From Acetonema longum DSM 6540 (lineage in GTDB: Bacteria > Bacillota > Negativicutes > Sporomusales > Acetonemataceae), in NCBI RefSeq assembly GCF_000219125.1, contig NZ_AFGF01000050.1, forward strand, positions 58,710 through 122,709: a stretch of DNA of 64,000 nucleotides, given 5' to 3'. A model generated the notes under the pieces. The model made no database searches. It was not told where the DNA came from and worked only from the letters and a program-made list of their open reading frames with translations. This document shows, one piece after another, positions 15,445 through 24,590 of the stretch; within the stretch, counting starts at the first letter, position 1; each line of letters begins with the position of its first letter. Made by a program: the position numbers and the translations under genes.

Positions 15445-16665
15445 GCTGATGGTCCTTTTCTGTTAGTGGTTTGCGGCCTTTTGCCGGTCGTGACGGTGAA
15501 CTTTGTGGATGATTTCGCGGCCTGTAGTCCATAATCCTGCCACCGCTATATTCCATGGACGCTATTTGAATGCTTAAAGTCTTTTGGATTTCTTTGATGA
15601 AAACCAATTCATGCTTGGCCAAAATGGATACGACTGTGCCCTTGTGCCCTGCCCGTCCGGTGCGGCCGGCCCGATGCAGATAGACTTGCGGGTCTTCCGG
15701 CAGATCCAGGTTAAACACATAATCCACCCCCGGTATGTCAAGCCCCCGGGCTGCTATGTCCGAGGCCAGCAGCAATGTTGCCTTGCCGTTTTGAAAGGCC
15801 TCCCTGGCCTGTCGCCGGTCTTTTTTTCGGCGCCGCCGTAAAGACCGGCAGCGGGAATCCCGTGAAAGTTCAGCTTAGACACCAGAAGGTCAATATTCTC
15901 GCCTTTGTTGACAAAGACCAGAGCTCTCCTGATGTCCATAGCTCTGGTGAGTTTACGCAGCAATTCGATTTTTTCCCGCTGCTCGCTGACAAAATACAGA
16001 TGAGAAATTTGTTCGGGAACCTTTTCCTGCCCGATGACTGTTATGATCGCCGGATCCGCCATGAATTCCTTAGCCCTTGCCAGTGTCGCGGCAGGAATAG
16101 TGGCGGAAAACAGCATGATCTGCCGCTGCCGCAGGGTGGTTTTGATCACAGCTTTGACGCTGTCCAGGTTCTGATCGTCCAGCAGGCGGTCGGCTTCGTC
16201 CAGGATAATGGTTTGAACGGTTTGGGGGTTGATTTTCTTTTTCTGGATCAGTTCCAGGATTCTGCCGCTGGAGCCGGTGATAATATGAGGTTTTTCTTTC
16301 AGCTTGTCAATCTGCCGTTCAATGTTTACGTTGCCGATGATGGGTGCGGCTGTTAGCGGGATACCGCTGGTTTTGGCCATTTCCTCAATCCGGCGCTGGA
16401 TCTGGATGGCCAGTTCATGGGTGGGGGCCAGGATCAGGACCTGATTCTCCCGTCTGGCTGTATCTAGTTTTTGCATCACCGGCAAAAGATAGGCCAGGGT
16501 CTTACCGGTGCCGGTGGCTGACTGACCGATAACGTCTTTGCCGGCCAAGGCCGGGGGGATGACACGGGCCTGGATTGGAGTGGGCGTCTCAATGCCGATT
16601 GTATGCAGCCCCGCCGTCAGTGATGCGATAACTCCCAAGGTTTCGAATGATGTACTCATCGTCAT
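15386..16665 (-). pseudogene. DEAD-box RNA helicase split by a -1 frameshift
   Basis: Two frames together make one DEAD-box helicase of about 425 residues. The N-terminal part (15754-16665; ATG after GGAGGAG) has SATGTGKT (motif I), ILDEAD (motif II) and FSAT (motif III), and runs to GLYGGAEKK. The remainder (SDIAARGLD, HRAGRTGRAG and a basic tail) continues in the -1 frame to 15386. The break falls on GAAAAAAAG at about 15822-15830 (minus strand), which contains A AAA AAG, the canonical slippery heptamer; a -1 slip there restores the expected AEKKDRRQAREAF. Either one A was lost from an A8 run (mutation or sequencing error) or the frameshift is programmed. A small stem AGGCC/GGCCT lies about 9 bases downstream. 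Confidence 0.7.
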
Positions 16666-16718
16666 GGATCTCTCCTCCATATGAATTCACGGGCACACCC
16701 CGGTAAGCATAGCTTTTG

Positions 16719-18896
16719 TTATTCCGGTTGATTTATTGCACGGTCGGATGCAGTTGCCGCTTTCTGTGCCGGCTGCGCCGGCAGGGCGGGTTTTCCCTGC
16801 TGGTCATTATAGGCCGCTTTGCAGGCCGGATATCGGGAGCAGCCCCAAAACTTGCCGTTCCTGCCCTCCCGCAGTTTTAAAGCGCCCTGTCGGCAGCGGG
16901 GGCAAGGATGGTCAGGGGGACGGGGTCTGCCGTCCTGATCGTCATAGGAGGCCTTGCATTCCGGATAGCGGGAGCAGCCCCAGAATCTACCGTTCTTGCC
17001 GTTTTTCAGATTCAGTATGCCCCGGCCGCATTGAGGACAGGGATGTTCTCCATTCAGGGGGATCACCAGTTCCACGGCTTTGGCGCAAAGCCGGGCGGTA
17101 AAATCCGCCTGCTGCCGCAAAAATTCCGCCAGGTCTTCCTCCCCCGCCGCCATCCGGTGAAGAATGTCCTCCCAAACTGCCGTGGAATCAGGATACGTCA
17201 TCTCATCCGGCAGCAAATCCACCAGCAGATAGGCCGCGTCGGCGGGCATCAGGTATTTTTTCTTTTTTTCTTCCGTCAGAAATCCCCGGTCAACCAGTTC
17301 TTTGATAATGGTGGCCCGGGTGGCTTCGGTACCGATGCCGGCCACGTCTTTCAACTGTTTTTTCATTTCCGGATTTTTTACATACTTATGGATTTCTTTC
17401 ATGGCTGCCAGCAAGGTCGCTGCCGTAAACCGGACCGGCGGCTTAGTGGCCTTTTTTTCGGCCGCAGCCTGGACAAAGTCGGCGGCATCGCCTTTTTTCA
17501 TGGCCGGCAGAGAGGAGCCCGCGGCGTCCTCCTCTTTGTCCTGGGAGTCAGAGGTATATAGCGCCTTCCAGCCCATGTCCGTGATAATCCGTCCGCTGGC
17601 TGTAAAGAGTTCATCTCCGTGAACGACCTCCACCTTGGTCTGCTTATAGGCATGGACTGGGTAAAACTGGGCGATGTAGGCCTGGGCAATGAGGCAGTAA
17701 ATATTTCGTTCCATTTCATTTAGACTGGCTAGGTTGCATTTTACCGTAGTGGGAATAATGGCGTGGTGGGCAGTGATTTTTTTATCGTTCCAGGCCCGGC
17801 TTTTTATCTTAGAGTCGGCGGCTGCCGCCCAGGCGGCCAGTTCAGAGTGACCCGAAGTTATGAGATTGCCGAGAATAGCAGCTGCATCCCCATGCTGGGT
17901 TTCCGGCAGAAATTCGCAGTCGGAACGGGGATAGGTAGTTAGTTTCCGTTCATACAACTTTTGCGCTATGTCCAGTACGGTCTGAGGATCGCAGCCGAAC
18001 CGGCGGCCGGCCATGACCTGCAATACGGACAGGGACACGGGCAGGCGCTGGGGATCTTTTTTCTGACTGGTCTCACACACTGTGACCTTAGCCGGATTGG
18101 AGGCGGCCGCCAGGTCGGCCAGAAGCTTATCGGCAACAGCCTGATCCGCTAAGCGCCCTTCGCTGTCCAGGCCCGGCTGGTCCTCCCCTGCCTGCCAATA
18201 GGCGGTAAAAGGTCCGTTTTTATGAAGAAAATCCGCTTTTATCGTAAAGTAGTCCGCTGGTTTGAAATTGACGATCTCCCTCTCCCGCCGTACGGTCAGA
18301 GCCAATGTCGGAGTCTTGACCCGTCCGATGGGCAGAGTGGTACGGTGACCGGCCTGCTGGGCGGCCAAGGTGTAGGCTCGGGACAGATTCATGCCGATCA
18401 GCCAGTCAGCCCTGGCTCTGGCCAAGGCGGATTGCTTCAGATGAAAAAAATTCTGATTGTCCCTTAGATCGGCAATGGCTTTGCGAATGCTGGTCTCGTC
18501 CAGGGCATTAAGCAAAATCCGGCGGACCGGTTTTTGATTTTTGACATAATCCAGCACTTCATCAATTAAGAGCTGCCCTTCCCGGTCCGGGTCACCGGCA
18601 TGGACGATTTCCGTGGCCTCGCCGATTAAGCGGCACATCACACCGAACTGTTTAGCGCTGGATTCAACCACGAGAAGCTTCCAGTCCTCCGGGATGATCG
18701 GCAGGTCTTCCCGCCGCCACTTTTCATATTTCGCATCATATTCCCCCGGTTCAGCCTGACGCAGCACATGACCGAATCCCCAGGTCACCACCCCGCCGCC
18801 GGTAGTAATATATCCGTCCCGGCGCTGCAGGGGACCAGGCAGACACTTGGCAAGCTCCAGTCCCATACTCGGTTTTTCTGCAATATATAAACGCAT
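16719..18896 (-). CDS. topB: DNA topoisomerase III
   Basis: A 725-residue type IA topoisomerase that relaxes and decatenates single-stranded DNA segments. The Toprim domain is at the N-terminus (IAEKPSMGLELAK, and the acidic motif AGDPDREGQLL at about 100-110). The catalytic tyrosine is Tyr322 in KLTTYPRSDCEFLP. GIGTEATRATIIKELVDRGFL marks the core domain. The C-terminus carries two tandem zinc ribbons (CPQCGRGIL...WGCSRYPEC and CPRCRQGAL...WGCSRYPAC), each CxxC plus a second Cys pair. The length and layout match Firmicute TopB. The ATG follows GAGGTAGAG. It lies between two DEAD-box helicase genes on the same strand. Confidence 0.92.
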   Translation of the reverse strand: MRLYIAEKPSMGLELAKCLPGPLQRRDGYITTGGGVVTWGFGHVLRQAEPGEYDAKYEKWRREDLPIIPEDWKLLVVESSAKQFGVMCRLIGEATEIVHAGDPDREGQLLIDEVLDYVKNQKPVRRILLNALDETSIRKAIADLRDNQNFFHLKQSALARARADWLIGMNLSRAYTLAAQQAGHRTTLPIGRVKTPTLALTVRREREIVNFKPADYFTIKADFLHKNGPFTAYWQAGEDQPGLDSEGRLADQAVADKLLADLAAASNPAKVTVCETSQKKDPQRLPVSLSVLQVMAGRRFGCDPQTVLDIAQKLYERKLTTYPRSDCEFLPETQHGDAAAILGNLITSGHSELAAWAAAADSKIKSRAWNDKKITAHHAIIPTTVKCNLASLNEMERNIYCLIAQAYIAQFYPVHAYKQTKVEVVHGDELFTASGRIITDMGWKALYTSDSQDKEEDAAGSSLPAMKKGDAADFVQAAAEKKATKPPVRFTAATLLAAMKEIHKYVKNPEMKKQLKDVAGIGTEATRATIIKELVDRGFLTEEKKKKYLMPADAAYLLVDLLPDEMTYPDSTAVWEDILHRMAAGEEDLAEFLRQQADFTARLCAKAVELVIPLNGEHPCPQCGRGILNLKNGKNGRFWGCSRYPECKASYDDQDGRPRPPDHPCPRCRQGALKLREGRNGKFWGCSRYPACKAAYNDQQGKPALPAQPAQKAATASDRAINQPE

Positions 18897-18993
18897 CTCT
18901 CTACCTCGTTACTCGTTCTCGGTTGCATCGCTTCAAAAAAAGGGAATCCTGATCGGCAGGATTCCATCAAATACTTACCATTCTCTTTTTTAT

Positions 18994-20253
18994 TCATCGG
19001 GTTACAGGAGATTTCCTGCCCGGACGCGCTGCTGATTTTGACCCACGGGTACGATTCTCAGCGCCGTGACTGTCATCACGGTTTGAAGAGCCGGCCTGCC
19101 GGCGCGGCGGTTTTTGGCTTTTGGCCACCACCTGTTTGCCGTCAAACCGATACTTTTCCAGGGAAAACCGGATGCCATGCTCAATCTGGCGTAAATAAGC
19201 CTGTTCCTGAGGCGTGACCAGAGTAACGGCGATGCCGGTCTCGCCGGCCCTGCCCGTCCGGCCGATACGATGAATATAGGTATCTACGTCCCGGGGAACA
19301 TCGTAGTTAAACACGTGGGTAATGCCTTCGATGTCCAGACCCCGGGCCGCAATATCGCTGGCCACCAGGATTTGCAGGGTGGCATCGCTGAACCGTTTCA
19401 TGACCTGAGTCCGTTTGGCCGGGGACAGATCACCGTGAAGTTCGTCTGATTTGTAGCCCCGCTGGGCCAGAGCGGTTCCCAGTTCAATCGCCCGCTGCTT
19501 AGTGTGGCAGAAAACAAGGGCCAGATACGGCTGGTAGGCGTCAATCATGCTGCACAGAGCAGGCAGTTTATCCGGCTCAGCTGCCACCTGCACCGCCATT
19601 TGCCTGATCTCGTCCAGGGTTACATGGCTGGCCTGGATCTCAATATCCACCGGCTGCTTCATGTACCGTTTGGCTAAGGCCCGGACTTTGGCCGGCATGG
19701 TGGCGGAAAACAGCATGGTTTGGCGTTTGGTGGAGGTCTGCCGGATGATTTTTTCCACGTCATCGAGAAAACCCATATGCAGCATCTGGTCGGCTTCATC
19801 CAAAACCAGACGGGAGACCGCAGACAGGTCAATCGTGTTGTGTCCCAGATGGTCCAGCAGCCGCCCCGGGGTGGCAATGATCATATGAGGATTGCCTTCC
19901 AGCTTTTTAGCCTGCCGCTCCACATCCTGCCCTCCATATACTGGTAATACCTTGAGGCCCAGCTTTTCGGCCAAGATGCCGGCTTCTTTGGTGATCTGGG
20001 AGGCCAGTTCCCGGGTTGGGGTCATGATCAAGGCCTGAATACGGGATTCAGCCGGTTTGATCTTTTCTAAAATCGGCAGCAAAAAAGCCAGGGTCTTGCC
20101 GGTGCCGGTCTGAGACTGGGCTACCAGGTCTTTGCCGGCCATGAGAACCGGAATGGCCTGGGCTTGTACCGGAGTCGGCTCACTGATGCCGGATTGCCGC
20201 AAAAAGTCGTTCAGTTCCTGCCGGATGCCTAAACTTAAAAAATCTATCGCCAT
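18994..20253 (-). CDS. DEAD-box ATP-dependent RNA helicase (RhlE/CshA type)
   Basis: A 419-residue helicase with intact motifs: Q motif TPVQAQAIP, motif I SQTGTGKT, motif Ia PTRELASQ, motif II VLDEADQML, motif III FSATMP, and motifs V-VI (SDIAARGLD, HRIGRTGRAG). The C-terminal 45 residues are a basic, arginine/serine-rich tail that would bind RNA nonspecifically. The family remodels ribosomal precursors and cold-stabilised mRNA. AAAGGAG precedes the ATG. A strong promoter lies about 220 bases upstream, so the mRNA has a long structured leader, as is common for cold-shock helicases. It is a paralogue of the frameshifted helicase at 15386-16665. Confidence 0.9.
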   Translation of the reverse strand: MAIDFLSLGIRQELNDFLRQSGISEPTPVQAQAIPVLMAGKDLVAQSQTGTGKTLAFLLPILEKIKPAESRIQALIMTPTRELASQITKEAGILAEKLGLKVLPVYGGQDVERQAKKLEGNPHMIIATPGRLLDHLGHNTIDLSAVSRLVLDEADQMLHMGFLDDVEKIIRQTSTKRQTMLFSATMPAKVRALAKRYMKQPVDIEIQASHVTLDEIRQMAVQVAAEPDKLPALCSMIDAYQPYLALVFCHTKQRAIELGTALAQRGYKSDELHGDLSPAKRTQVMKRFSDATLQILVASDIAARGLDIEGITHVFNYDVPRDVDTYIHRIGRTGRAGETGIAVTLVTPQEQAYLRQIEHGIRFSLEKYRFDGKQVVAKSQKPPRRQAGSSNRDDSHGAENRTRGSKSAARPGRKSPVTR

Positions 20254-20397
20254 ATAACAGATCGTACTCCTTTTTTCTTATTTTGCACGCCGTTCATGCC
20301 GGCTATGCTGTATTCGCTTAAAGATACGTCCGGCTGCCAGTGCAATTTGCTGCTTTGACGCTGATCTGATACGAGCCTGGATTTTCCCCGGAATTAC

Positions 20398-20431
20398 AAA
20401 CGCTCTCGTCCGAGAAAGGACGGGAGCGTTT
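20398..20431 (-). promoter_or_regulatory. Stable hairpin in the leader of the DEAD-box helicase mRNA
   Basis: Arms 20398-20411 and 20418-20431 (AAACGCTC...GAGCGTTT) pair over 14 positions with one wobble. It lies between the helicase promoter and its start codon. No T run follows on the minus strand, so it is better read as a leader structure than a terminator. Confidence 0.5.
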
Positions 20432-20475
20432 CCCGCGCGTCTAATTGATTGTCTGCTTCAAATCAGTTTAGGCTT

Positions 20476-20504
20476 ATTGTAGTGAAACTATTGACAAAAG
20501 TCAA
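20476..20504 (-). promoter_or_regulatory. Sigma-A promoter of the DEAD-box helicase gene
   Basis: On the minus strand: TTGACT (20499-20504), 17 bases, TACAAT (20476-20481). The predicted start is near 20469, giving a leader of about 215 bases. Confidence 0.7.
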
Positions 20505-20663
20505 GAAAAATTACCCATTACCCTACCTTCACGGCATGCTCCGGCAAATGTGCATATGGTACAATATGATTAATATGATTTAATGTAGCAACTGTTATTC
20601 CAAGAGAAACGTTGCAGCGACAATTCATCGTATACCATTTAAGAACTATTGGAGGGAAAAACC
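20505..20663. other. Upstream region of the gamma-glutamyltransferase gene
   Basis: No gene is seen. TACAAT near 20560 may be a -10 element for the plus-strand gene, but no good -35 stands before it. Confidence 0.35.
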
Positions 20664-22274
20664 ATGAATTTCGATCCCCTGTACTACCCTTACCCCTCCC
20701 GCCGTTCTGTTGTCTATGCCAAAAACGGCATGGTGGCCACATCCCAGTCTCTGGCGGCTCAGGCCGGACTGGCGATTTTGCGCCAGGGCGGCAATGCGGT
20801 GGACGCGGCGGTGGCGACAGCTGCCTGCCTGACCGTGGTTGAGCCGGTGTCCAACGGCATCGGGGGTGATGCCTTCGCCCTGGTGTGGATGAAGGATACA
20901 CTCTATGGCCTCAACGCCAGCGGACCGGCTCCGGCTGCTATTTCGTTAGAGGCTGTCAGACAGGCTGGTTATCAGGAAATGCCCAAAAACGGCTGGCTGC
21001 CGGTAACCGTTCCAGGCACGCCTTCCGCCTGGGCTGAATTGAACCGGCGGTTTGGCAGGCTTCCTCTGTCCGCGGTGCTGCAGCCGGCTATTACTTACGC
21101 CGAGCAGGGGTTCCCTGTGTCCCCCGTCATCAGCAAGCAGTGGGATTCCGGCTTTAAGCGCTTTCAAGCGGCCGCAGGAGACGAATTTCGCCACTGGTTC
21201 GATACCTTCGCACCCCAGGGGATGCCACTGAGGGCGGGAGAGTTGTGGCGTTCACCCGATCATGCTGCCACCTTGCAGGCCATTGCCGAAACCGGGGCCA
21301 AGGCTTTTTATGAAGGAAAGCTGGCGGAAAGAATCGAGGCCTTTGCCAAGCAATACGGCGGCTATTTACGGCAAAAGGATCTGGCTGAGTATCACTCGGA
21401 ATGGGTCGACCCGATTAACGTAAATTACCGCGGCTACGATGTGTGGGAGATTCCGCCCAACGGGCACGGGCTGGTCACTCTGCTGGCTCTCAATATACTT
21501 AAGGGGTTTGATTTTGACCCGGATTCAAAGGAAGGCGCGGAAACCTATCACAAACAAATGGAAGCCATCAAACTGGCCTTTGCCGACGGCATGAAATATA
21601 TTACCGACCCCAAAGCCATGAAGGTTCAGTTGAAAGACCTTCTTTCCGACGCCTATGCGGACGAACGCCGTAAACGCATCAGTCAAACCTCCCTGGAACC
21701 AACAGCCGGTCAACCGCCCAAGGGAGGCACGGTGTACCTGGCAACAGCTGACGGTGAAGGAAACATGGTATCTTACATCCAAAGCAACTATATGGGATTC
21801 GGCTCCGGTCTGGTTGTCCCCGGCACAGGAGTTGCCCTGCACAACCGGGGTTGTAACTTCTCCCTGGACCCGAATCACGACAACTGCCTGGCGCCAGGCA
21901 AAAGACCCTACCACACGATTATTCCCGGCTTCCTGACCAAAGACGGCCGGGCTGTCGGCCCCTTCGGCGTCATGGGCGGCTTCGTCCAGCCTCAGGGGCA
22001 TCTGCAAATGGTCATGAACACCGTTGACTTCGGCCTGAATCCCCAGGCGTCCCTGGACGCTCCCCGCTGGCAATGGACCGAGGGAAAAACCATTGAGGTG
22101 GAGCACCAGTTTCCTGACTGCATCGCCGAGGCGCTGGAACGCAAAGGGCATGTCATCAAACGGACTGTGGGCAATGTGACCATGGGACGGGGCCAGATAA
22201 TCTGGCGAGACTCCCAGGGCGTACTGGCCGGCGGCACCGAACCTCGCACAGATGGCGCAGCGGCGGCTTGGTAG
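20664..22274 (+). CDS. Gamma-glutamyltransferase-family Ntn hydrolase (YwrD-like)
   Basis: A 536-residue Ntn-hydrolase of the gamma-glutamyltranspeptidase superfamily. The ATG at 20664 follows GGAGGG. The N-terminal block RQGGNAVDAAVATAACLTVVEP and SNGIGGDAFALVW is diagnostic. The autocatalytic cleavage Thr is expected in KGGTVYLATADGEGNMVS (about residue 355-372), giving large and small subunits. No signal peptide is visible, unlike secreted GGT, so the enzyme is probably cytoplasmic, as described for the YwrD subgroup. Substrates could be gamma-glutamyl amides or oxamate-type amides; they cannot be decided here. It is convergent with the MATE gene 14 bases away. Confidence 0.82.
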   Translation: MNFDPLYYPYPSRRSVVYAKNGMVATSQSLAAQAGLAILRQGGNAVDAAVATAACLTVVEPVSNGIGGDAFALVWMKDTLYGLNASGPAPAAISLEAVRQAGYQEMPKNGWLPVTVPGTPSAWAELNRRFGRLPLSAVLQPAITYAEQGFPVSPVISKQWDSGFKRFQAAAGDEFRHWFDTFAPQGMPLRAGELWRSPDHAATLQAIAETGAKAFYEGKLAERIEAFAKQYGGYLRQKDLAEYHSEWVDPINVNYRGYDVWEIPPNGHGLVTLLALNILKGFDFDPDSKEGAETYHKQMEAIKLAFADGMKYITDPKAMKVQLKDLLSDAYADERRKRISQTSLEPTAGQPPKGGTVYLATADGEGNMVSYIQSNYMGFGSGLVVPGTGVALHNRGCNFSLDPNHDNCLAPGKRPYHTIIPGFLTKDGRAVGPFGVMGGFVQPQGHLQMVMNTVDFGLNPQASLDAPRWQWTEGKTIEVEHQFPDCIAEALERKGHVIKRTVGNVTMGRGQIIWRDSQGVLAGGTEPRTDGAAAAW

Positions 22275-22288
22275 CGATATTCACACCA

Positions 22289-23650
22289 CTAGCTTAACAT
22301 TGCCATGTTTTTGTGCTGCAGCCATCTTAACCGCAGGAACAGCACTACTGCCCCCACCGCCAGGCCGGCAATCAGCCCAATCCAGTAACCGTAGGGGCCA
22401 TAGGAAAAATATTTGGCCAGAATATAACCGGCAGGCATTCCGATGATCCAGTAAGATAAAATCGCCAGAAACAAGGTTACCCGCACATCCTTATAGCCGC
22501 GCAAGGCGCCCTGAATCGGAGCGGCTACGGCATCCGACAATTGAGAGAAGACTGCATAGGTCAAAAAGTTTTTAATCAACTGAAACACTTCCGGATCACG
22601 GGTATACAGCCCAGCCACCGGGTCCTTGAAAAACGCCAGGGCGACAGCGCCGGCCAGAGCGATCACCACTGCGATGCCGATTCCTAAGTAGCTGTACTGC
22701 CGTGCATCGGCGTAACGTTTGGCCCCCGCTTCGAACCCGACCAAAATGGTTAAAGCCATGCTAATACTCAACGGGACCATATATACCAACCCGGCGAAAT
22801 TAATGGCGGCCTGATGGGCCCCAATGACCGCCGTACCAAAGTCAGCCATTAATAACGCTACTACACTGAAAATACTAACCTCGCAAAAAATCGCGAAACC
22901 GATAGGCAAGCCCACCTGCAGCAGTTCCCGCAACGTGCGGCCGGAAATGCCGAATCCGTTTTTTAAGAGATGATACTCTTTAAATGGCGCCTTACGGCAG
23001 ATGATACTGACCGTGATCAGGGCCAGGCACCAATAGGTGATGGCCGATGCATAGCCGGCCCCGGCGCCGCCAAGGCGAGGAAAGCCATAATTGCCGAAAA
23101 TCAGCAGATAATTGAACAGGATACAGACCGGAATGGCGCAAACAGTGACACACATCGTCACCCTGGTATATCCCAGTGCATCAATAAAATTCCTCAATAC
23201 TGCCGAAAGGAACAAAGGAGGCATCCCCCAAGCGATAGCGCCCAAAAAATCACGAACAATCCTATCAACGGCCGGATCCAGTCCCATGATACGCAGCACC
23301 GGGTCCAGCGCCAGCCATCCGCTGACAGCGACAAGCGCTGTCAGCACGGCTGCCAGGTAAATGCCCTGAACTACCTGAAACGGCATCTCCTCTCTTTTGC
23401 CTGCTCCATGGAGTTGAGCCAGAATAGGCGTGATACCGGAAAGAATTCCGTTCAGTCCGGTGAAAACCGGCGCCCATAAATTGGCGCCTACCGCCACCCC
23501 GGCTAAGTCCAAATGACCGGCCCGGCCAGACATCACCGTGTCAAAAAAACCGATTAAGGTAAGAGAAATTTGCGTAACCAGGATCGGAAGTAAAATCGTC
23601 AGCATTTGCCCCAGTTTTTGTTTTAATGTATGAGTCTCGCGATGAGCCAT
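22289..23650 (-). CDS. MATE-family multidrug efflux transporter
   Basis: A 453-residue cation-coupled exporter with about 12 membrane segments. The ATG at 23650 is chosen because AAGGAG stands just upstream; the open frame extends to 23722 through the promoter's -10 box. The N-terminal half shows LLPILVTQISLTLIGFFDTVMSGRAG, and the two MATE halves repeat around residues 15-210 and 235-440. The family expels cationic drugs or metabolites using sodium or proton gradients. It belongs to the NorM-like branch by appearance. No regulator gene is adjacent. A good sigma-A promoter precedes it. Confidence 0.87.
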   Translation of the reverse strand: MAHRETHTLKQKLGQMLTILLPILVTQISLTLIGFFDTVMSGRAGHLDLAGVAVGANLWAPVFTGLNGILSGITPILAQLHGAGKREEMPFQVVQGIYLAAVLTALVAVSGWLALDPVLRIMGLDPAVDRIVRDFLGAIAWGMPPLFLSAVLRNFIDALGYTRVTMCVTVCAIPVCILFNYLLIFGNYGFPRLGGAGAGYASAITYWCLALITVSIICRKAPFKEYHLLKNGFGISGRTLRELLQVGLPIGFAIFCEVSIFSVVALLMADFGTAVIGAHQAAINFAGLVYMVPLSISMALTILVGFEAGAKRYADARQYSYLGIGIAVVIALAGAVALAFFKDPVAGLYTRDPEVFQLIKNFLTYAVFSQLSDAVAAPIQGALRGYKDVRVTLFLAILSYWIIGMPAGYILAKYFSYGPYGYWIGLIAGLAVGAVVLFLRLRWLQHKNMAMLS

Positions 23651-23693
23651 CTTTACCTGCTCCTTGTATCTGCATTTCATGCCGTACTTCCTT

Positions 23694-23722
23694 ATTATAA
23701 ACAAGTGCAGGCCATTCGGCAA
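23694..23722 (-). promoter_or_regulatory. Promoter of the MATE gene
   Basis: Minus strand TTGCCG (23717-23722), 17 bases, TATAAT (23694-23699). Confidence 0.65.
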
Positions 23723-23812
23723 ACCCTCTTATCTGACGCTGCATGATTCCATGGCAGTAGAAAAGTATACAAAAAGACAGGTTTATCCAGGGTTTATTAC
23801 ATCATTTTTATA

Positions 23813-23841
23813 TTGACAACGTCTATATCGCATGGTAAAAT
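23813..23841 (+). promoter_or_regulatory. Sigma-A promoter of the CarD-like gene
   Basis: TTGACA (23813-23818), 17 bases, TAAAAT (23836-23841). It lies about 70 bases before the ATG at 23912. Confidence 0.75.
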
Positions 23842-23911
23842 TTATTTTTATTTGATAAATCCATCCTGTTGTGCTATACTGGAGATGAACCTACAGCAGG
23901 GGGGGTTTATC

Positions 23912-24391
23912 ATGTTTCAAACTGGTGACAACGTGTTTTATCCAGTCCACGGCGCAGGTATTGTCGAAGCAGTGGAAGAAAAAGAAATCGCCGGCCAAAG
24001 CCAAGTGTATTACGTGGTCAACATCCTGCATAAAAATATGCAGGTTATGGTCCCGATTACCAGGGCGGAAAATCTAAGGATGCGTCGGGTTGTAGACCCG
24101 GATGAATTGGATAGTGTGCTCGGTACTTTCCACGATGGCGAAACAGATACGACCATAAGCGATAATCAACGGCACCGCGCCAACATGAACAAGCTGAAAA
24201 GCGGCAACATTCATGACGGTATTGAAGTGATTCGTGACCTGATGCGCTTGAATAGCAAAAAAAAGCTGGGCGCAGCCGAAAAGACCATGCTGGATAATGC
24301 CCGGCAGATCCTTATCAGTGAAATGCAGCTGGTAAAGGGAATTCCCCATGAGCAGGCTGTCAGTTTATTGGATCAGGTCATCAACGCATAA
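23912..24391 (+). CDS. CarD/CdnL-family RNA polymerase-binding regulator
   Basis: A 159-residue CarD-family protein. The ATG at 23912 follows a G-rich ribosome site. The in-frame extension back to 23813 would cover the promoter and is rejected. Residues 1-60 form the RNA-polymerase-interacting (Tudor-like) domain: FQTGDNVFYPVHGAGIVEAVEEKEI and MVPITRAENLRMRRV. The rest is the helical DNA-contacting domain (IEVIRDLMRLNSKKKLGAAEKTMLDNARQIL). The family stabilises open promoter complexes, often at rRNA and stress genes. The gene has its own promoter and a very strong terminator, so it is a single unit. Confidence 0.88.
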   Translation: MFQTGDNVFYPVHGAGIVEAVEEKEIAGQSQVYYVVNILHKNMQVMVPITRAENLRMRRVVDPDELDSVLGTFHDGETDTTISDNQRHRANMNKLKSGNIHDGIEVIRDLMRLNSKKKLGAAEKTMLDNARQILISEMQLVKGIPHEQAVSLLDQVINA

Positions 24392-24406
24392 GCATTATTA
24401 CTATTT

Positions 24407-24463
24407 AAAATCAAAGGGTTGGCTTAAAATCTCAGTTTTAAGCCAACCCTTTGATTTTTTATA
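24407..24463 (+). terminator. Strong terminator after the CarD-like gene
   Basis: A perfect 23-bp stem (24407-24429 / 24436-24458) with a 6-base loop and a T-rich tail. Confidence 0.92.
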
Positions 24464-24468
24464 TCGTC

Positions 24469-24497
24469 TTGCAATCTTCTTCAACTGCCAGTATAAT
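24469..24497 (+). promoter_or_regulatory. Promoter of the HelD-like gene
   Basis: TTGCAA (24469-24474), 17 bases, TATAAT (24492-24497). Confidence 0.7.
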
Positions 24498-24590
24498 ATG
24501 TATCGCATTTATTGCATGTTATACTTAAGGCAGTCCTATCGCCTTAGAATACAAAAAGCCCGGGCTTTACACCAATCCAGGAGGTAAGCA

